NCBI GenBank assembly: GCA_001896885.1
Contig: MKRJ01000013.1
Location: 124,001 to 188,000, forward strand
Length of the DNA: 64,000 nt
Source: Rhizobiales bacterium 65-79
Lineage (GTDB): Bacteria; Pseudomonadota; Alphaproteobacteria; Rhizobiales; Rhizobiaceae
Direction: 5' to 3'
The position numbers and the translations under genes were made by a program. Positions 45,418-54,890 of this stretch are shown here, piece by piece (positions within the stretch are counted from its first letter, which is position 1; the number at the start of each line of letters is the position of its first letter). The notes beneath the pieces are model-generated. The model was not told where the DNA came from, searched no databases, and saw nothing but the letters and a program-made list of their open reading frames with translations.

Positions 45418-45819
45418 ATGGCACGTGTCAAAAGGGGCGTAACCGCCCACGCCAAGCACAAGAAGGTCCTGAAGGCCGCCAAGGGTTTTTACGGCCGCCG
45501 CAAGAACACCATCCGCATCGCCAAGCAGGCGGTGGAGAAGTCGCTGCAATACGCCTATCGCGATCGCAAGGTCCGCAAGCGCAATTTCCGCGCTCTCTGG
45601 ATCCAGCGCATCAACGCGGCGGTGCGCGAGCATGGCCTCACCTATGGCCGCTTCATCGACGGGCTGAACAAGGCCGGCATCGAGATCGACCGCAAGGTCC
45701 TCTCCGACATGGCGATCCACGAGCCGCAGGCCTTCGCGGCGCTGGTGGCGAAGTCGAAGGCGTCGCTCGAATATCTCAAGGAAACGACGCCGAACGCTTT
45801 TGAAAGCGCCGTGGCTTAA
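45418..45819 (+). CDS. rplT: 50S ribosomal protein L20
   Basis: A 133-residue L20 with the basic N-terminal extension ([27 protein letters not shown]) that threads into 23S rRNA and the globular RNA-binding part ([21 protein letters not shown]). The C-terminal tail after about residue 118 is slightly longer than in E. coli, as usual in alphaproteobacteria. A terminator follows 40 nt later. Confidence 0.98.
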   Translation: MARVKRGVTAHAKHKKVLKAAKGFYGRRKNTIRIAKQAVEKSLQYAYRDRKVRKRNFRALWIQRINAAVREHGLTYGRFIDGLNKAGIEIDRKVLSDMAIHEPQAFAALVAKSKASLEYLKETTPNAFESAVA

Positions 45820-45858
45820 CCCCCAGCGCTTCCCAAGCACGACATTTTCTGATTTGGG

Positions 45859-45893
45859 AAACCCGCGCTGGCAGGGCCGGCGCGGGTTTTTCT
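45859..45893 (+). terminator. Intrinsic terminator after rplT
   Basis: AAACCCGCGC (45859-45868) pairs perfectly with GCGCGGGTTT (45880-45889), followed by TTCTTT. It separates the ribosomal-protein unit from the oxygenase gene. Confidence 0.85.
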
Positions 45894-45921
45894 TTGGGTC
45901 TCACGGCAGATCGGTCGCGAC

Positions 45922-47016
45922 GTGACGATTGACAGCAGCGAAAGAACAAGGGTCGGGATGCTGGCGTTGAAGGCCGAGCTTCTGCGCGGCTGCTGGTATA
46001 TCGCCGCACCCTCCGCCGCTGTAAGGCGCGGCAAATCGCTGGCGCGCACCATGCTCGGCGAGCCGGTGCTGATCGTGCGCGGCGAGGACGGAAAGGTCTT
46101 CGCGCTTCGGGATGTCTGCGCGCATCGCGGCATCCCGCTGCGTTACGGCAAGGTCGAGGGCGACAGCGTCCGCTGCTGCTACCATGGCTGGCGCTTCGGG
46201 CCGGATGGCGCCTGCGTCGAGATCCCGAGCCTGCGCGAGGGCCAGAAGCTCGACCTGTCGAAGATCCGCTGCGGCGCCTTTCCCTGCGAGGAGCGCTACG
46301 GCCTGATCTGGGTCTATTTCGCGGCGAAGGGCGAGCAGCCGGCGGAGGGTCCCATGCCGGACACGGCCTTCCTGCCGGATATTCCGGGCGACGCCGCGCC
46401 CGCCGCCCTTATCAGCCAGGAATTCGACTGCTCCGTCGACCACGCCGCTTTCGGCCTGATGGACCCGACGCATGCCGCCTATGTCCACACCTCCTGGTGG
46501 TTCAAGCGCGGCGCGACGAAACTCCGGCCAAAGGAGAAGAGTTTCGAGCCGTCCGACTATGGCTGGCGCATGGTCCGCCACAAGCTGCCGCCGCAGAACC
46601 TCGTCTACAAACTGCTCGGCAAGGACGTTTCGACCGAGATCGCCTACCGTCTGCCGGGCTACCGGATCGAGCACATCAAGGGCGATCGCCACACCGTCGT
46701 CGGGCTGACGGCGATGACGCCGATCACCGACGAGAAGACCGAGGTCTATCAGATATTCTACGCCACGATGGGCTGGGTGAAGCCGCTCGGTCCGCTCGTG
46801 CGCTACCTGATGAACGTCTTCCTCGACCAGGACCGGCGCGTCGTGGTGCAGCAGCGCGAGGGCCTGCTGAACGCGCCGAAGCTGATGCTGATCAACGACG
46901 CCGATACGCAGGCGCGCTGGTGGGCGCGCGTCAAATCCGAATGGCAGGAGGCCGAGACCGAAGGCCGCCCCTTCGCCAACCCGCTGAAAGCCCAGACGCT
47001 GCGCTGGCGGTCCTAG
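45922..47016 (+). CDS. Rieske 2Fe-2S ring-hydroxylating oxygenase subunit
   Basis: A protein of about 360 residues. The Rieske cluster motif C-x-H...C-x2-H is in DVCAHRGIPLRYG and CCYHGWRFG near residues 65-90. The catalytic domain has the mononuclear-iron motif DPTHAAYVH (H-x4-H) near residue 185. This is a terminal oxygenase of the VanA/pheophorbide-oxygenase-like class. No reductase or ferredoxin partner is adjacent and the substrate is unknown. The frame opens with GTG 45922; ATG 45958 (MLALKAELLRGCW) is an alternative. It lies between rplT and pheS. Confidence 0.85.
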   Translation: MTIDSSERTRVGMLALKAELLRGCWYIAAPSAAVRRGKSLARTMLGEPVLIVRGEDGKVFALRDVCAHRGIPLRYGKVEGDSVRCCYHGWRFGPDGACVEIPSLREGQKLDLSKIRCGAFPCEERYGLIWVYFAAKGEQPAEGPMPDTAFLPDIPGDAAPAALISQEFDCSVDHAAFGLMDPTHAAYVHTSWWFKRGATKLRPKEKSFEPSDYGWRMVRHKLPPQNLVYKLLGKDVSTEIAYRLPGYRIEHIKGDRHTVVGLTAMTPITDEKTEVYQIFYATMGWVKPLGPLVRYLMNVFLDQDRRVVVQQREGLLNAPKLMLINDADTQARWWARVKSEWQEAETEGRPFANPLKAQTLRWRS

Positions 47017-47040
47017 CGCCCACAGGCCCCCAACTCCCAG

Positions 47041-48141
47041 ATGAACGAGCACATCATGTCCGACCTCGAAACGCTTTCCCGTTCGATCCTCGACGAGATC
47101 GGCCAGGCTCCCGACGAGCCGGCGCTGGAGATGATCCGCGTCGCCGCGCTTGGCAAGAAGGGGTCCGTCTCGGAGCTTCTGAAGACGCTCGGCTCGATGA
47201 CGCCGGAGGAGCGGCAGGTTAAGGGGCCGGCGATCAACGGGCTGAAGAGCCGGGTGACGGAGGCGCTGGCCGGGCGCCGCGCTGAATTGCGCGACGTGGC
47301 GGTCGCCGTGCGCCTCGCGGCGGAAAAGGTCGACGTGACGCTGCCGGTCAGGCAGTCGCCGGCGGAGCGCGGGCGCATCCACCCGATCAGCCAGGTCATC
47401 GACGAGATCGCCGCCATCTTCGGCGATCTCGGCTTCTCGATTGCCGAAGGGCCGGACATCGAGACCGACTATTATAATTTCACCGCGCTCAATTTCCCCG
47501 AAGGCCATCCGGCACGGGAAATGCACGACACGTTCTTCTTCAACCCGGACGAGAAGGGCGAGCGCAAGCTTCTGCGCACGCATACCTCGCCGGTGCAGAT
47601 AAGGACCATGGAGGCGCAGAAGCCGCCGATCCGCATCGTCATTCCCGGCAAGACCTATCGCCAGGATTCAGACGCCACCCACTCGCCCATGTTCCACCAG
47701 CTCGAAGGGCTCGTTGTCGACAGGACGGCGACCGTGGCCAACATGAAATGGGTGCTGGAGGAGTTCTGCAAGGCCTTCTTCGAGGTGCCTTCGGTCGGCA
47801 TGCGTTTCCGGCCGAGCTTCTTTCCGTTCACCGAGCCGAGCCTGGAAGTCGACATCCAGTGCGACCGCTCCAGGCCGGGCGAGGTACGCTTCGGCGAGGG
47901 CAGCGACTGGATGGAAATCCTCGGCTGCGGCATGGTGCATCCGAACGTGCTGCGCTTCGGCGGCCTCGATCCCGACGAATACCAGGGCTTCGCCTGGGGC
48001 ATGGGCATCGACCGCATCGCCATGCTGAAATACGGCATGCCGGACCTGCGCGCCTTCTTCGACGCCGACGTGCGCTGGCTCTCGCATTACGGTTTCCGGC
48101 CGCTGGATATTCCTACGCTGTTCGGAGGGCTGAGCACTTGA
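47041..48141 (+). CDS. pheS: Phenylalanyl-tRNA synthetase alpha subunit
   Basis: A 366-residue class II synthetase alpha chain that charges tRNA-Phe as an alpha2-beta2 tetramer. Motif 2 is in [14 protein letters not shown] and motif 3 in [18 protein letters not shown]. The phenylalanine pocket strand [16 protein letters not shown] is intact. ATG 47056 ([10 protein letters not shown]) is an alternative start. Its partner pheT is not immediately next but about 1 kb downstream, after a toxin-antitoxin pair and a GFA-family gene. Confidence 0.96.
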   Translation: MNEHIMSDLETLSRSILDEIGQAPDEPALEMIRVAALGKKGSVSELLKTLGSMTPEERQVKGPAINGLKSRVTEALAGRRAELRDVAVAVRLAAEKVDVTLPVRQSPAERGRIHPISQVIDEIAAIFGDLGFSIAEGPDIETDYYNFTALNFPEGHPAREMHDTFFFNPDEKGERKLLRTHTSPVQIRTMEAQKPPIRIVIPGKTYRQDSDATHSPMFHQLEGLVVDRTATVANMKWVLEEFCKAFFEVPSVGMRFRPSFFPFTEPSLEVDIQCDRSRPGEVRFGEGSDWMEILGCGMVHPNVLRFGGLDPDEYQGFAWGMGIDRIAMLKYGMPDLRAFFDADVRWLSHYGFRPLDIPTLFGGLST

Positions 48142-48164
48142 TTTAATTGTGGCAACAATTAAAT
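48141..48164. promoter_or_regulatory. Perfect inverted repeat upstream of brnT
   Basis: ATTTAATTGT (48141-48150) and ACAATTAAAT (48155-48164) are exact 10-bp inverted arms around GGCA. The repeat begins at the last base of the pheS stop and ends 16 nt before brnT. It is the only AT-rich patch here. In BrnTA systems the BrnA antitoxin represses its own promoter, so this is the obvious operator candidate. Confidence 0.65.
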
Positions 48165-48180
48165 AGGGACATGCGGGGGC

Positions 48181-48468
48181 ATGGAGCTCGAATGGGATGA
48201 GGTCAAACGTCTGCGAACGCTGGAGGAACGGGGCCTCGATTTTGCGGATGTCATGCCTTTCCAATTCGAAACGGCGGTAACGCGACCGGATTTGAGGGAA
48301 GATTATGGCGAGAAACGCTTCAACTCGATGGGCTATCTGGATGGAGCGTTGTGCAATCTTTGCTGGACGGTGAGAGGCAAACGGTTCCGGATTATATCCC
48401 TGAGGAAATGCAATGAGCGCGAACGCAAAAAATACGAAAAAGCCTCCGGCGCTGCCGACGCTCGATGA
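48181..48468 (+). CDS. brnT: BrnT-type toxin (RelE-fold ribonuclease)
   Basis: A 95-residue BrnT toxin. The ELEWDEVKRLRTLEERGLDF opening, the DLREDYGEKRFNSMGYLDG strand and the RIISLRKCNERERKKYEK end follow the BrnT pattern, in which basic residues in the final helix region are needed for RNA cleavage. It precedes and overlaps the antitoxin gene by 56 nt, the normal toxin-first order of brnTA. It is inserted between pheS and pheT. Confidence 0.85.
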   Translation: MELEWDEVKRLRTLEERGLDFADVMPFQFETAVTRPDLREDYGEKRFNSMGYLDGALCNLCWTVRGKRFRIISLRKCNERERKKYEKASGAADAR

Positions 48469-48766
48469 TCTTGCAAGTGGCAAGGTGACGCTGGACGAAT
48501 ATGAAGCCGCGCATGGCGAGAACGTTCCAGAATGGACGGACGAGGATTTCGCACGTGCCCGCCCCACGCACGAGATGTTCCCCGAAATCGTCAAGGCGTT
48601 CGAGAAAATGCGTGGGCAGCGCGGTCCCCAGAAGACACCGACCAAGGAACGGATCGGCCTTAGGCTCGACCGTGAGGTCGTCGCCCATTTCCGCGCGACG
48701 GGGCCCGGGTGGCAAGGCCGCATCAACGAAGTGCTCGCCGACCATGTCAAGAGCGCTGGCAAATGA
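48413..48766 (+). CDS. brnA: BrnA-type antitoxin
   Basis: A 117-residue BrnA antitoxin. The N-terminal half is acidic and probably binds the toxin (EYEAAHGENVPEWTDEDFARAR). The C-terminal half is a ribbon-helix-helix-like DNA-binding part (KERIGLRLDREVVAHFRATGPGWQGRINEVLADHV). It overlaps brnT by 56 nt and the GFA-family gene by 4 nt (ATGA), which could link the module to downstream translation. It probably represses the pair through the repeat at 48141-48164. Confidence 0.88.
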   Translation: MSANAKNTKKPPALPTLDDLASGKVTLDEYEAAHGENVPEWTDEDFARARPTHEMFPEIVKAFEKMRGQRGPQKTPTKERIGLRLDREVVAHFRATGPGWQGRINEVLADHVKSAGK

Positions 48767-49188
48767 CGACGGTGCACGCCGGCTCCTGCCGCTGTGGCAA
48801 AGTCCGCTTCGAGGCGTCCGCCGAGCCGCACCATGTCAGCTATTGCCATTGCGGCGACTGCCGCAAGGCGACCGGCTCGCCGGTGACCGCCTTCGTCGGC
48901 TTCAACGAGAGCGAGGTCGAGTTTTCCGGCAAGGACGCGAAGACGTTCGAGAACGGGCCGGTGAGGCGCGGCTTCTGCGGCATCTGCGGTTCGCCGCTCT
49001 ACTATGCCGATGCCCGCCTGCCCGGCAAAATCTATTTCATGCTCGGCGCCATGGACCAGCCGGCCTATTTCAAGCCGACGCTGCATGCCTATGTGCGCGA
49101 GCAGCTTCCCTTCGTCCACATGCCCGACGGCCTGCCGCGCCACCTGAAATCCAGCGTGCCGCGCCCTGACAACGGAACAGACAAATGA
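48763..49188 (+). CDS. GFA-family zinc protein
   Basis: A 141-residue protein of the glutathione-dependent formaldehyde-activating (GFA/CENP-V) family. Zinc-binding cysteines occur in [23 protein letters not shown] and [11 protein letters not shown], the standard spacing. Biochemical function is uncertain for most members. It overlaps brnA by 4 nt and pheT by 4 nt, so it is embedded in the pheT transcript. Confidence 0.88.
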   Translation: MTTVHAGSCRCGKVRFEASAEPHHVSYCHCGDCRKATGSPVTAFVGFNESEVEFSGKDAKTFENGPVRRGFCGICGSPLYYADARLPGKIYFMLGAMDQPAYFKPTLHAYVREQLPFVHMPDGLPRHLKSSVPRPDNGTDK

Positions 49189-51590
49189 AATTCACCCTCT
49201 CCTGGCTCAAGGATCATCTCGAGACCGACGCCACGCTCGCCGAGATCACCGAGCGGCTGACCATGATCGGGCTCGAGGTCGAGCATGTCGACGACAAGGC
49301 GGCGCTGAAGCCGTTTGTCATCGCCAGGGTGCTCACTGCAATACAGCATCCGGATGCCGACCGGCTGCGCGTGCTGACCGTCGATACCGGTTCCGGCGGC
49401 GCCATCCAGGTCGTCTGCGGCGCGCCCAATGCCCGCGCCGGGCTGGTCGGCGCCTTCGCCGCGCCGGGCACCTACATTCCCGGCATCGATACCACCCTGT
49501 CCGTCGGCAAGATCAGGGGCGTCGAGAGCCGCGGCATGATGTGCTCCGAGCGGGAACTCCAGCTTTCCGACGAGCATTCCGGCATCATAGACCTGCCCGA
49601 AGACGCGCCGGTCGGCGCAAGCTTTGCCGCATACGCGCATCTCGACGATCCGGTCATCGAGATCAATTTGACGCCGAACCGCCCGGACTGCACCAGCATC
49701 CACGGCATCGCGCGCGACCTGGCCGCCGCCGGCCTCGGCCGGCTGAAGGGCGAAACGGTCGAGGCGGTCCCGGGCAATGGCGCGTGCCCGGTGAAGGTGA
49801 CCATCGTGGCGCAGGACCTCTGTCCCGGCTTCGCGCTGCGCCTCGTGCGCGGCGTCAGGAATGGCGCCTCTCCGAAATGGATGCAGCAGCGGCTGATCGC
49901 GATCGGGCTGCGTCCCATCAACGCGCTGGTCGATATCACCAACTACGTCACCTTCGATCGCGGCCGCCCGCTGCACGTCTTCGACGCGGCCAAGGTCAAG
50001 GGCGATCTCGTCGTCCGCCGCGCGCGCCAGGGCGAGACGGTGCTGGCGCTCGACGGCCGCGAATACGAGCTGACGCCGGAAATGTGCGTCATCGCCGACG
50101 ACGAGAGTGTGGATTCGATCGCCGGCGTGATGGGCGGCGAGCATTCGGGCTGCGACGAGAACACGAAGGACGTGCTGATCGAATCGGCGCTGTGGGACCC
50201 GCTGGCGACCGCCCGCACCGGGCGCGACCTCGGCATCATCACCGACGCGCGCTATCGCTTCGAGCGCGGCGTCGATCCGGAATTCATGGTGCCGGGCATC
50301 GAGCTTGCCACGTGCATGGTGATGGAGCTTTGCGGTGGGAGCCCGAGCGAACCGGAAGTGGTCGGCTATGCCGGGCCGCCGAGGAAGACGGTTCGCTTCC
50401 CGGTGGCGGAGGTTAAGCGCCTCACCGGCCTCGACGTGCCGGCTGAAAAGAGCCTTTCGATCCTCGATCGGCTGGGCTTCAAGGCGCATGGCGCGGGCGG
50501 GGTCGTCGATATCGACGTACCCTCCTGGCGTCCGGATGTCGACGGCAAGGCCGACCTGGTCGAGGAGGTCATGCGCATCCACGGCGTCAACGCGATCCCG
50601 TTCACGCCGATGGTAAGCCACGACGCCGTCAATGGCCGCATCCTGACGACGCTGCAAATCCGCACCCGCGCCGCGCGCCGTGCGCTTGCCGTGCGCGGCA
50701 TGATGGAGGCGGTCACCTGGTCCTTCATCCCGGCGAAGCACGCCGCGCTTTTCGGCGGTGGGAAGCCGGCGCTGAAGCTTGCCAATCCGATCGCGGCCGA
50801 CATGTCGGACATGCGACCCTCGCTGCTGCCCGGCCTGCTTGCGGCCGCGCAGCGCAACGCCGACCGCGGCTTTGCCGACGTGGCGCTGTTCGAGGTTTCC
50901 GGCAGCTATGAGGGCGATACGCCCGAGGCCCAGCGCCGGGTCGCCGCCGGCGTGCGGCGCGGCACCGCGAAGCTCGAGGGCTCTGGCCGCAACTGGTCTG
51001 GCAATGCCGGGCCGGTCGGCGTCTTCGACGCCAAGGCGGACGCGCTTGCAGCGCTGGAAGCCGCCGGCGCGCCGGTCGACAAGCTGCAGGTCGAGCCCGG
51101 CGGTCCGGACTGGTATCACCCCGGCCGCTCGGGCACGATCCGGCTCGGGCCGAAGAACGTGCTCGGCACCTTCGGCGAGTTCCATCCGAAGACGCTCGAG
51201 GCGCTGGATGTGGATGGCCCCGTCTGCGGCTTCGAGGTGTTCATCGACGCCGTGCCCGAACCAAAGCAGAAAGCGACGCGCACCAAGCCGCGGCTCGACC
51301 TGTCGAATTTCCAGGCGGTGAAGCGCGATTTCGCCTTCGTTGTCGACAAGGAGGTCGAGGCCGGCAGCCTCCTGCGCGCGGCGGCCGCCGCCGACCGCAA
51401 GCTGGTCACCGGCGTCTCGATCTTCGACGTGTTCGAGGGCGCCTCGATCGGTGAGGGCAAGAAGTCGATCGCCATCGAGGTCGCCATCCAGCCGGTGGAG
51501 CGGACGCTGACCGACGAGGATTTCGAGGCGCTTGCCGCCCGCATCGTCGACAACATCAAGAAGCAGACCGGCGGCGTATTGCGAGGCTGA
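49185..51590 (+). CDS. pheT: Phenylalanyl-tRNA synthetase beta subunit
   Basis: An 801-residue beta chain with the usual order: N-terminal EMAP-like tRNA-binding domain (about 40-150, [23 protein letters not shown]), B3/B4 editing domain, B5 (about 400-475), inactive synthetase-like core, and C-terminal anticodon-binding domain ([18 protein letters not shown] onward). Length is normal. The ATG overlaps the GFA gene stop (ATGA 49185-49188). Confidence 0.96.
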   Translation: MKFTLSWLKDHLETDATLAEITERLTMIGLEVEHVDDKAALKPFVIARVLTAIQHPDADRLRVLTVDTGSGGAIQVVCGAPNARAGLVGAFAAPGTYIPGIDTTLSVGKIRGVESRGMMCSERELQLSDEHSGIIDLPEDAPVGASFAAYAHLDDPVIEINLTPNRPDCTSIHGIARDLAAAGLGRLKGETVEAVPGNGACPVKVTIVAQDLCPGFALRLVRGVRNGASPKWMQQRLIAIGLRPINALVDITNYVTFDRGRPLHVFDAAKVKGDLVVRRARQGETVLALDGREYELTPEMCVIADDESVDSIAGVMGGEHSGCDENTKDVLIESALWDPLATARTGRDLGIITDARYRFERGVDPEFMVPGIELATCMVMELCGGSPSEPEVVGYAGPPRKTVRFPVAEVKRLTGLDVPAEKSLSILDRLGFKAHGAGGVVDIDVPSWRPDVDGKADLVEEVMRIHGVNAIPFTPMVSHDAVNGRILTTLQIRTRAARRALAVRGMMEAVTWSFIPAKHAALFGGGKPALKLANPIAADMSDMRPSLLPGLLAAAQRNADRGFADVALFEVSGSYEGDTPEAQRRVAAGVRRGTAKLEGSGRNWSGNAGPVGVFDAKADALAALEAAGAPVDKLQVEPGGPDWYHPGRSGTIRLGPKNVLGTFGEFHPKTLEALDVDGPVCGFEVFIDAVPEPKQKATRTKPRLDLSNFQAVKRDFAFVVDKEVEAGSLLRAAAAADRKLVTGVSIFDVFEGASIGEGKKSIAIEVAIQPVERTLTDEDFEALAARIVDNIKKQTGGVLRG

Positions 51591-51596
51591 GCGACC

Positions 51597-52439
51597 ATGG
51601 CGGAGATACGCATGATCGGCCTTCCTTCCGGCGAACGGGTGCCGGCGCTGGGGCAGGGCACGTGGCGCATGGGCGAGGACCGGCACAGGCATGCGGACGA
51701 GGTGGCCGCACTGAAGCTCGGCATCGATCTCGGCATGACCCTGATCGATACGGCCGAGATGTATGCTTCGGGCGGCGCCGAAGAGGTGACCCGCGAAGCC
51801 ATTGCCGGCCGGCGCGACGAGATCTTCCTCGTCAGCAAGGTGCTGCCGTCCAACGCCTCGCATGGCGGCGTCATGCGGGCCTGCGAAGCGAGCCTGCGCC
51901 GGTTAGGCACCGATCGAATCGACCTCTACCTGCTCCATTGGCGCGGCGGCACGCCCCTTGCCGAGACGGTCGGCGCCTTCGAGGTGCTGAAGCGCGACGG
52001 CAAGATCCGCCATTGGGGCGTCAGCAATTTCGATACGGACGACATGGAGGAACTGGCCGGCATAGAGGGCGGAGACGCGGTGCAGGTCAACCAAGTTCTC
52101 TACAATCCGGGAGCGCGCGGCATCGAGTACGATCTGATGCCCTGGTCTGAGGAGCGCGGCATTCCGCTCATGGCCTATTCGCCGGTAAACCAGGGCAGCC
52201 TGGCCGAGGACCGGAGGCTGGCGGCGATTGCCGCGCGGCATGGCGCCACGCCCGCCCAGATCGCGCTCGCCTGGGTGCTGCGGCGGAAAGGCGTCATTGC
52301 CATCCCGAAGGCGGTCGAACCGGAGCATGTCCGCCGGAACAGGGCGGCGCTGGACATCGAACTGGACGCCGCCGACCTCGCCGAACTCGACCGCGCCTTC
52401 CCGCCGCCGAGGCGCAAGCAGCCGCTGGCGATGATCTGA
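51597..52439 (+). CDS. Aldo/keto reductase, YeaE/DkgA-like
   Basis: A 280-residue NADPH-dependent aldo/keto reductase. The tetrad is seen as Asp and Tyr in [12 protein letters not shown], Lys in [10 protein letters not shown] and His in LYLLHWRGG. The cofactor segment [13 protein letters not shown] is at the C-terminus. It starts 7 nt after pheT. Physiological substrate unknown, probably small aldehydes. Confidence 0.88.
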   Translation: MAEIRMIGLPSGERVPALGQGTWRMGEDRHRHADEVAALKLGIDLGMTLIDTAEMYASGGAEEVTREAIAGRRDEIFLVSKVLPSNASHGGVMRACEASLRRLGTDRIDLYLLHWRGGTPLAETVGAFEVLKRDGKIRHWGVSNFDTDDMEELAGIEGGDAVQVNQVLYNPGARGIEYDLMPWSEERGIPLMAYSPVNQGSLAEDRRLAAIAARHGATPAQIALAWVLRRKGVIAIPKAVEPEHVRRNRAALDIELDAADLAELDRAFPPPRRKQPLAMI

Positions 52440-52500
52440 CGGCGGCCGCGCCGGAAGACTTGTGCTCCCGGGATCGTTAGCGGACGGTCGAGAGGCCGGC

Positions 52501-53070
52501 ATGCTGCGCAACACGAGACTGGGCTACGGATGGGTGGCGATTGCCCTGCACTGGACGATCGCTGTCCTCATCGTCGGCCAGTGGACGCTGGGCAAAATGA
52601 TGAAGAGCATCGCCGACCAGCGCCTCTCCTTCGACCTCATCCAATGGCATAAATCCTTCGGCCTGCTGATCCTCGCGCTTGCCTTCTTCCGCCTCGTTTG
52701 GCGGCTCGCCAATCCGCGTCCCGCGCTGCCGGCCGAGACAAGCGGCCTCGAGCGGCAGGCAGCCGGCTGGACCCACCGCGCGCTCTACGCGCTGATGATC
52801 GTCATGCCGCTGACCGGCTGGGCCATCGCCTCGACCACGGTGCTCGAGATCCCGACCTTGGCCTTCTATCTCTTCATCGTCCCTGACCTGCCGCTGACGC
52901 GGTCGGACGCGGCCGAGGCGCTCTGGGCCTCGGTGCATGATGTGCTGGGTTGGGTGCTGCTGGGCCTCGTCCTTCTGCATGTTCTGGCGGCGCTGCGCCA
53001 CCACTTCCTGCTGCATGACGGTGTCCTGGTGCGGATGCTGGGCGCCGGCCCTCCAGTCAACAGGGAATGA
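52501..53070 (+). CDS. Cytochrome b561 family protein
   Basis: A 189-residue inner-membrane di-heme b-type cytochrome with four membrane segments. Candidate heme histidines are in IALHWTIAV, QWHKSFGLL, ASVHDVLGW and LHVLAALRHHF. ATG 52501 (MLRNTRLGYGW) fits the family better than upstream in-frame starts. It is followed by a YceI gene, a common pairing in proteobacteria, suggesting quinone-linked electron transfer at the membrane. Confidence 0.88.
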   Translation: MLRNTRLGYGWVAIALHWTIAVLIVGQWTLGKMMKSIADQRLSFDLIQWHKSFGLLILALAFFRLVWRLANPRPALPAETSGLERQAAGWTHRALYALMIVMPLTGWAIASTTVLEIPTLAFYLFIVPDLPLTRSDAAEALWASVHDVLGWVLLGLVLLHVLAALRHHFLLHDGVLVRMLGAGPPVNRE

Positions 53071-53152
53071 CGGGGATGTGATCCCGGAGATCGGGAAGCG
53101 CCGGTCCGGCCGGCCGTTTGTCTCGCATGGGCGGCAACCAAGGTATGGAACC

Positions 53153-53734
53153 ATGCGCTTGAAGAACCTCTCGCTCGCCGCGTTTCTGCTCGGCGGCCTT
53201 GTCATCCCCGCGCGCTCGGCCGCCGTCGACCTCAACGACGCGGCCGGGCGCTACGCGATATCCCCCTCCGGCTCCAGCCTCGCCTTCGCCATCGCCAGCA
53301 TCGCCGGAAAGGGCATCAGCGGCAGGTTCGCCCGCTATGACGGCGCCATCGTACTCGACGGCGGCAATCTCGCCCGCTCGTCGGTCCGCATCACCATCGT
53401 TCCGGCAAGCGTCGAGACGGGACAGGACCGCGTCGACACGTTCCTGAAGTCGAACGCGGTCTTCGACGTCGCCAACGAACACGCGATCAGCTTCCGCTCT
53501 TCCGGCATAAGGCGGACCGGCGATCGCTCGGCCACGATCACCGGCATGCTGACGGCGCGCGGCCACACCAGCCCCGCCACTTTCGAGGCGGAACTGGAAG
53601 ACATGGGCAAGGGCTGGATCAGCTTCCACGTCACCGGCCATGTGCTGCGCTCGCCCTACGGCATGGACGTCGGCACGCCGATCTATTCCAACGTCGTCCA
53701 GTTCGACATGAAGCTGAAGGCGCGGCGGGAATAG
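53153..53734 (+). CDS. YceI-family periplasmic protein
   Basis: A 193-residue YceI-like lipocalin-fold protein that binds isoprenoid lipids such as polyprenols or quinones. A signal peptide occupies about residues 1-23 (KNLSLAAFLLGGLVIPARSAA). Family features include FLKSNAVFDVANEHAISFRSS and GMLTARGHTSPATFEAEL. The start at 53153 places the signal peptide correctly. It forms a pair with the cytochrome b561 gene upstream. Confidence 0.88.
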   Translation: MRLKNLSLAAFLLGGLVIPARSAAVDLNDAAGRYAISPSGSSLAFAIASIAGKGISGRFARYDGAIVLDGGNLARSSVRITIVPASVETGQDRVDTFLKSNAVFDVANEHAISFRSSGIRRTGDRSATITGMLTARGHTSPATFEAELEDMGKGWISFHVTGHVLRSPYGMDVGTPIYSNVVQFDMKLKARRE

Positions 53735-53837
53735 GTTCCGCTGGCGGCGGCGGTCGGGTAGCGCGTCCCGTTACCTCCGGGGTAATGGCTTTCCCGTCCG
53801 TCTCCGGGCATGGTCGCCCGACAGAACGGGAACCGCC

Positions 53838-54635
53838 ATGGATTTCGGCCGGCAATTGCGCGAATGGCGCTCGCATCGCAACCTCTCGCAGCTCGATCTG
53901 GCGATGGAGGCGGGGATTTCGTCCCGCCACCTCTCCTTTCTCGAGACGGGCCGCTCGCGCCCGACGGAGGGCATGATCATCCGCATCGCCGAGGCGCTCG
54001 ACCTCACCTTCAAGGTGCAGAACGAGCTTTTCGCCGCCGCCGGTTTCGCGCCGCGCTTCGCTTCGGCCGAGAAGGAAGGCATCGGCGGATTGCCGAAACC
54101 GGTGCGCGAGGCGCTTCGCCTCGTGCTCGACCGCCATGCGCCGTGGCCGGCGATCGTCTTCGACGCCGACCACGACATCCTCTCCGCCAATGCCGGTTTC
54201 GCGGCGCTGGGTTCGGCGCTCGGGATCGCCGCGGGGGCGGGCGCCAACATCCTCGGCCTCGTGGTCGAGTCCGGCCCGGTGCGCGACGCGATCGTCAATT
54301 TCGACGAGGTCGCCGGCCTCTTCCTGCGCCGCGCGCGCAACGAGGCGCGCCTGCACGGGCCGAGAAGCGCGCTGGCGAAGCGCATCGCCCGCTACGAGGC
54401 CGATGCCGACCTCGGCCGCTTCTTCGCGCCCGAGGCGGCCGACCGCAACCCGCCGCCGGTGATCGCGGTCAGGCTGCGCCTCGGCGACCTGGAGACGCAG
54501 TGGATCACCACGCTCACCTCCTTCGGCTCGGCTCAGGAGGTGCTGTCGCAAGGCATCTTCATCGAGCAGTATTTTCCGGCCGACGAGCGCACCCGCGCCA
54601 TTGCCGACAGTATCGGTAAGAATGGCAAAGGGTGA
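53838..54635 (+). CDS. XRE-family transcriptional regulator with MmyB-like ligand domain
   Basis: A 265-residue regulator. Residues 1-65 are an XRE helix-turn-helix (LREWRSHRNLSQLDLAMEAG, SRHLSFLETGRSRPT). Residues 90-265 match the MmyB-like ligand-binding domain (PWPAIVFDADHDILSANAGF, FDEVAGLFLRRARNEARLHG), a PAS-related pocket said to bind fatty acids. No operator or target was identified. Neighbours give no clear hint, though the oxidoreductase gene downstream is a possible target. Confidence 0.85.
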   Translation: MDFGRQLREWRSHRNLSQLDLAMEAGISSRHLSFLETGRSRPTEGMIIRIAEALDLTFKVQNELFAAAGFAPRFASAEKEGIGGLPKPVREALRLVLDRHAPWPAIVFDADHDILSANAGFAALGSALGIAAGAGANILGLVVESGPVRDAIVNFDEVAGLFLRRARNEARLHGPRSALAKRIARYEADADLGRFFAPEAADRNPPPVIAVRLRLGDLETQWITTLTSFGSAQEVLSQGIFIEQYFPADERTRAIADSIGKNGKG

Positions 54636-54771
54636 TTTCGGCTTTGGCAACAGTCCGCCATGGCTGCCAGGACCATCTGGTCCGAACCGATTACGACGCA
54701 TTTTGCCAAAGCAAGGTTAGACCGATATACCAGCGTCTCCGGATTTGTGCCGTCGGCTGTTTCCGTGCGTC

Positions 54772-54866
54772 CTTCGAGGCTCGCCCTGCGGGCTTCGCAT
54801 CTCAGGATGAGGACCGTTGGCGCCTGCCTCCCTCATCCTGAGGCGCTCGCGGAGCGAGCCTCGAAG
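54772..54866. repeat. Palindromic mosaic element upstream of the Gfo/Idh/MocA gene
   Basis: CTTCGAGGCTCGC (54772-54784) pairs perfectly with GCGAGCCTCGAAG (54854-54866), and inside it CTCAGGATGAGG (54801-54812) pairs perfectly with CCTCATCCTGAG (54831-54842). This is a common rhizobial intergenic repeat type. It ends 24 nt before the start codon of the next gene. Confidence 0.7.
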
Positions 54867-54890
54867 CACGCTGCATTGAGGAGAGACGCC

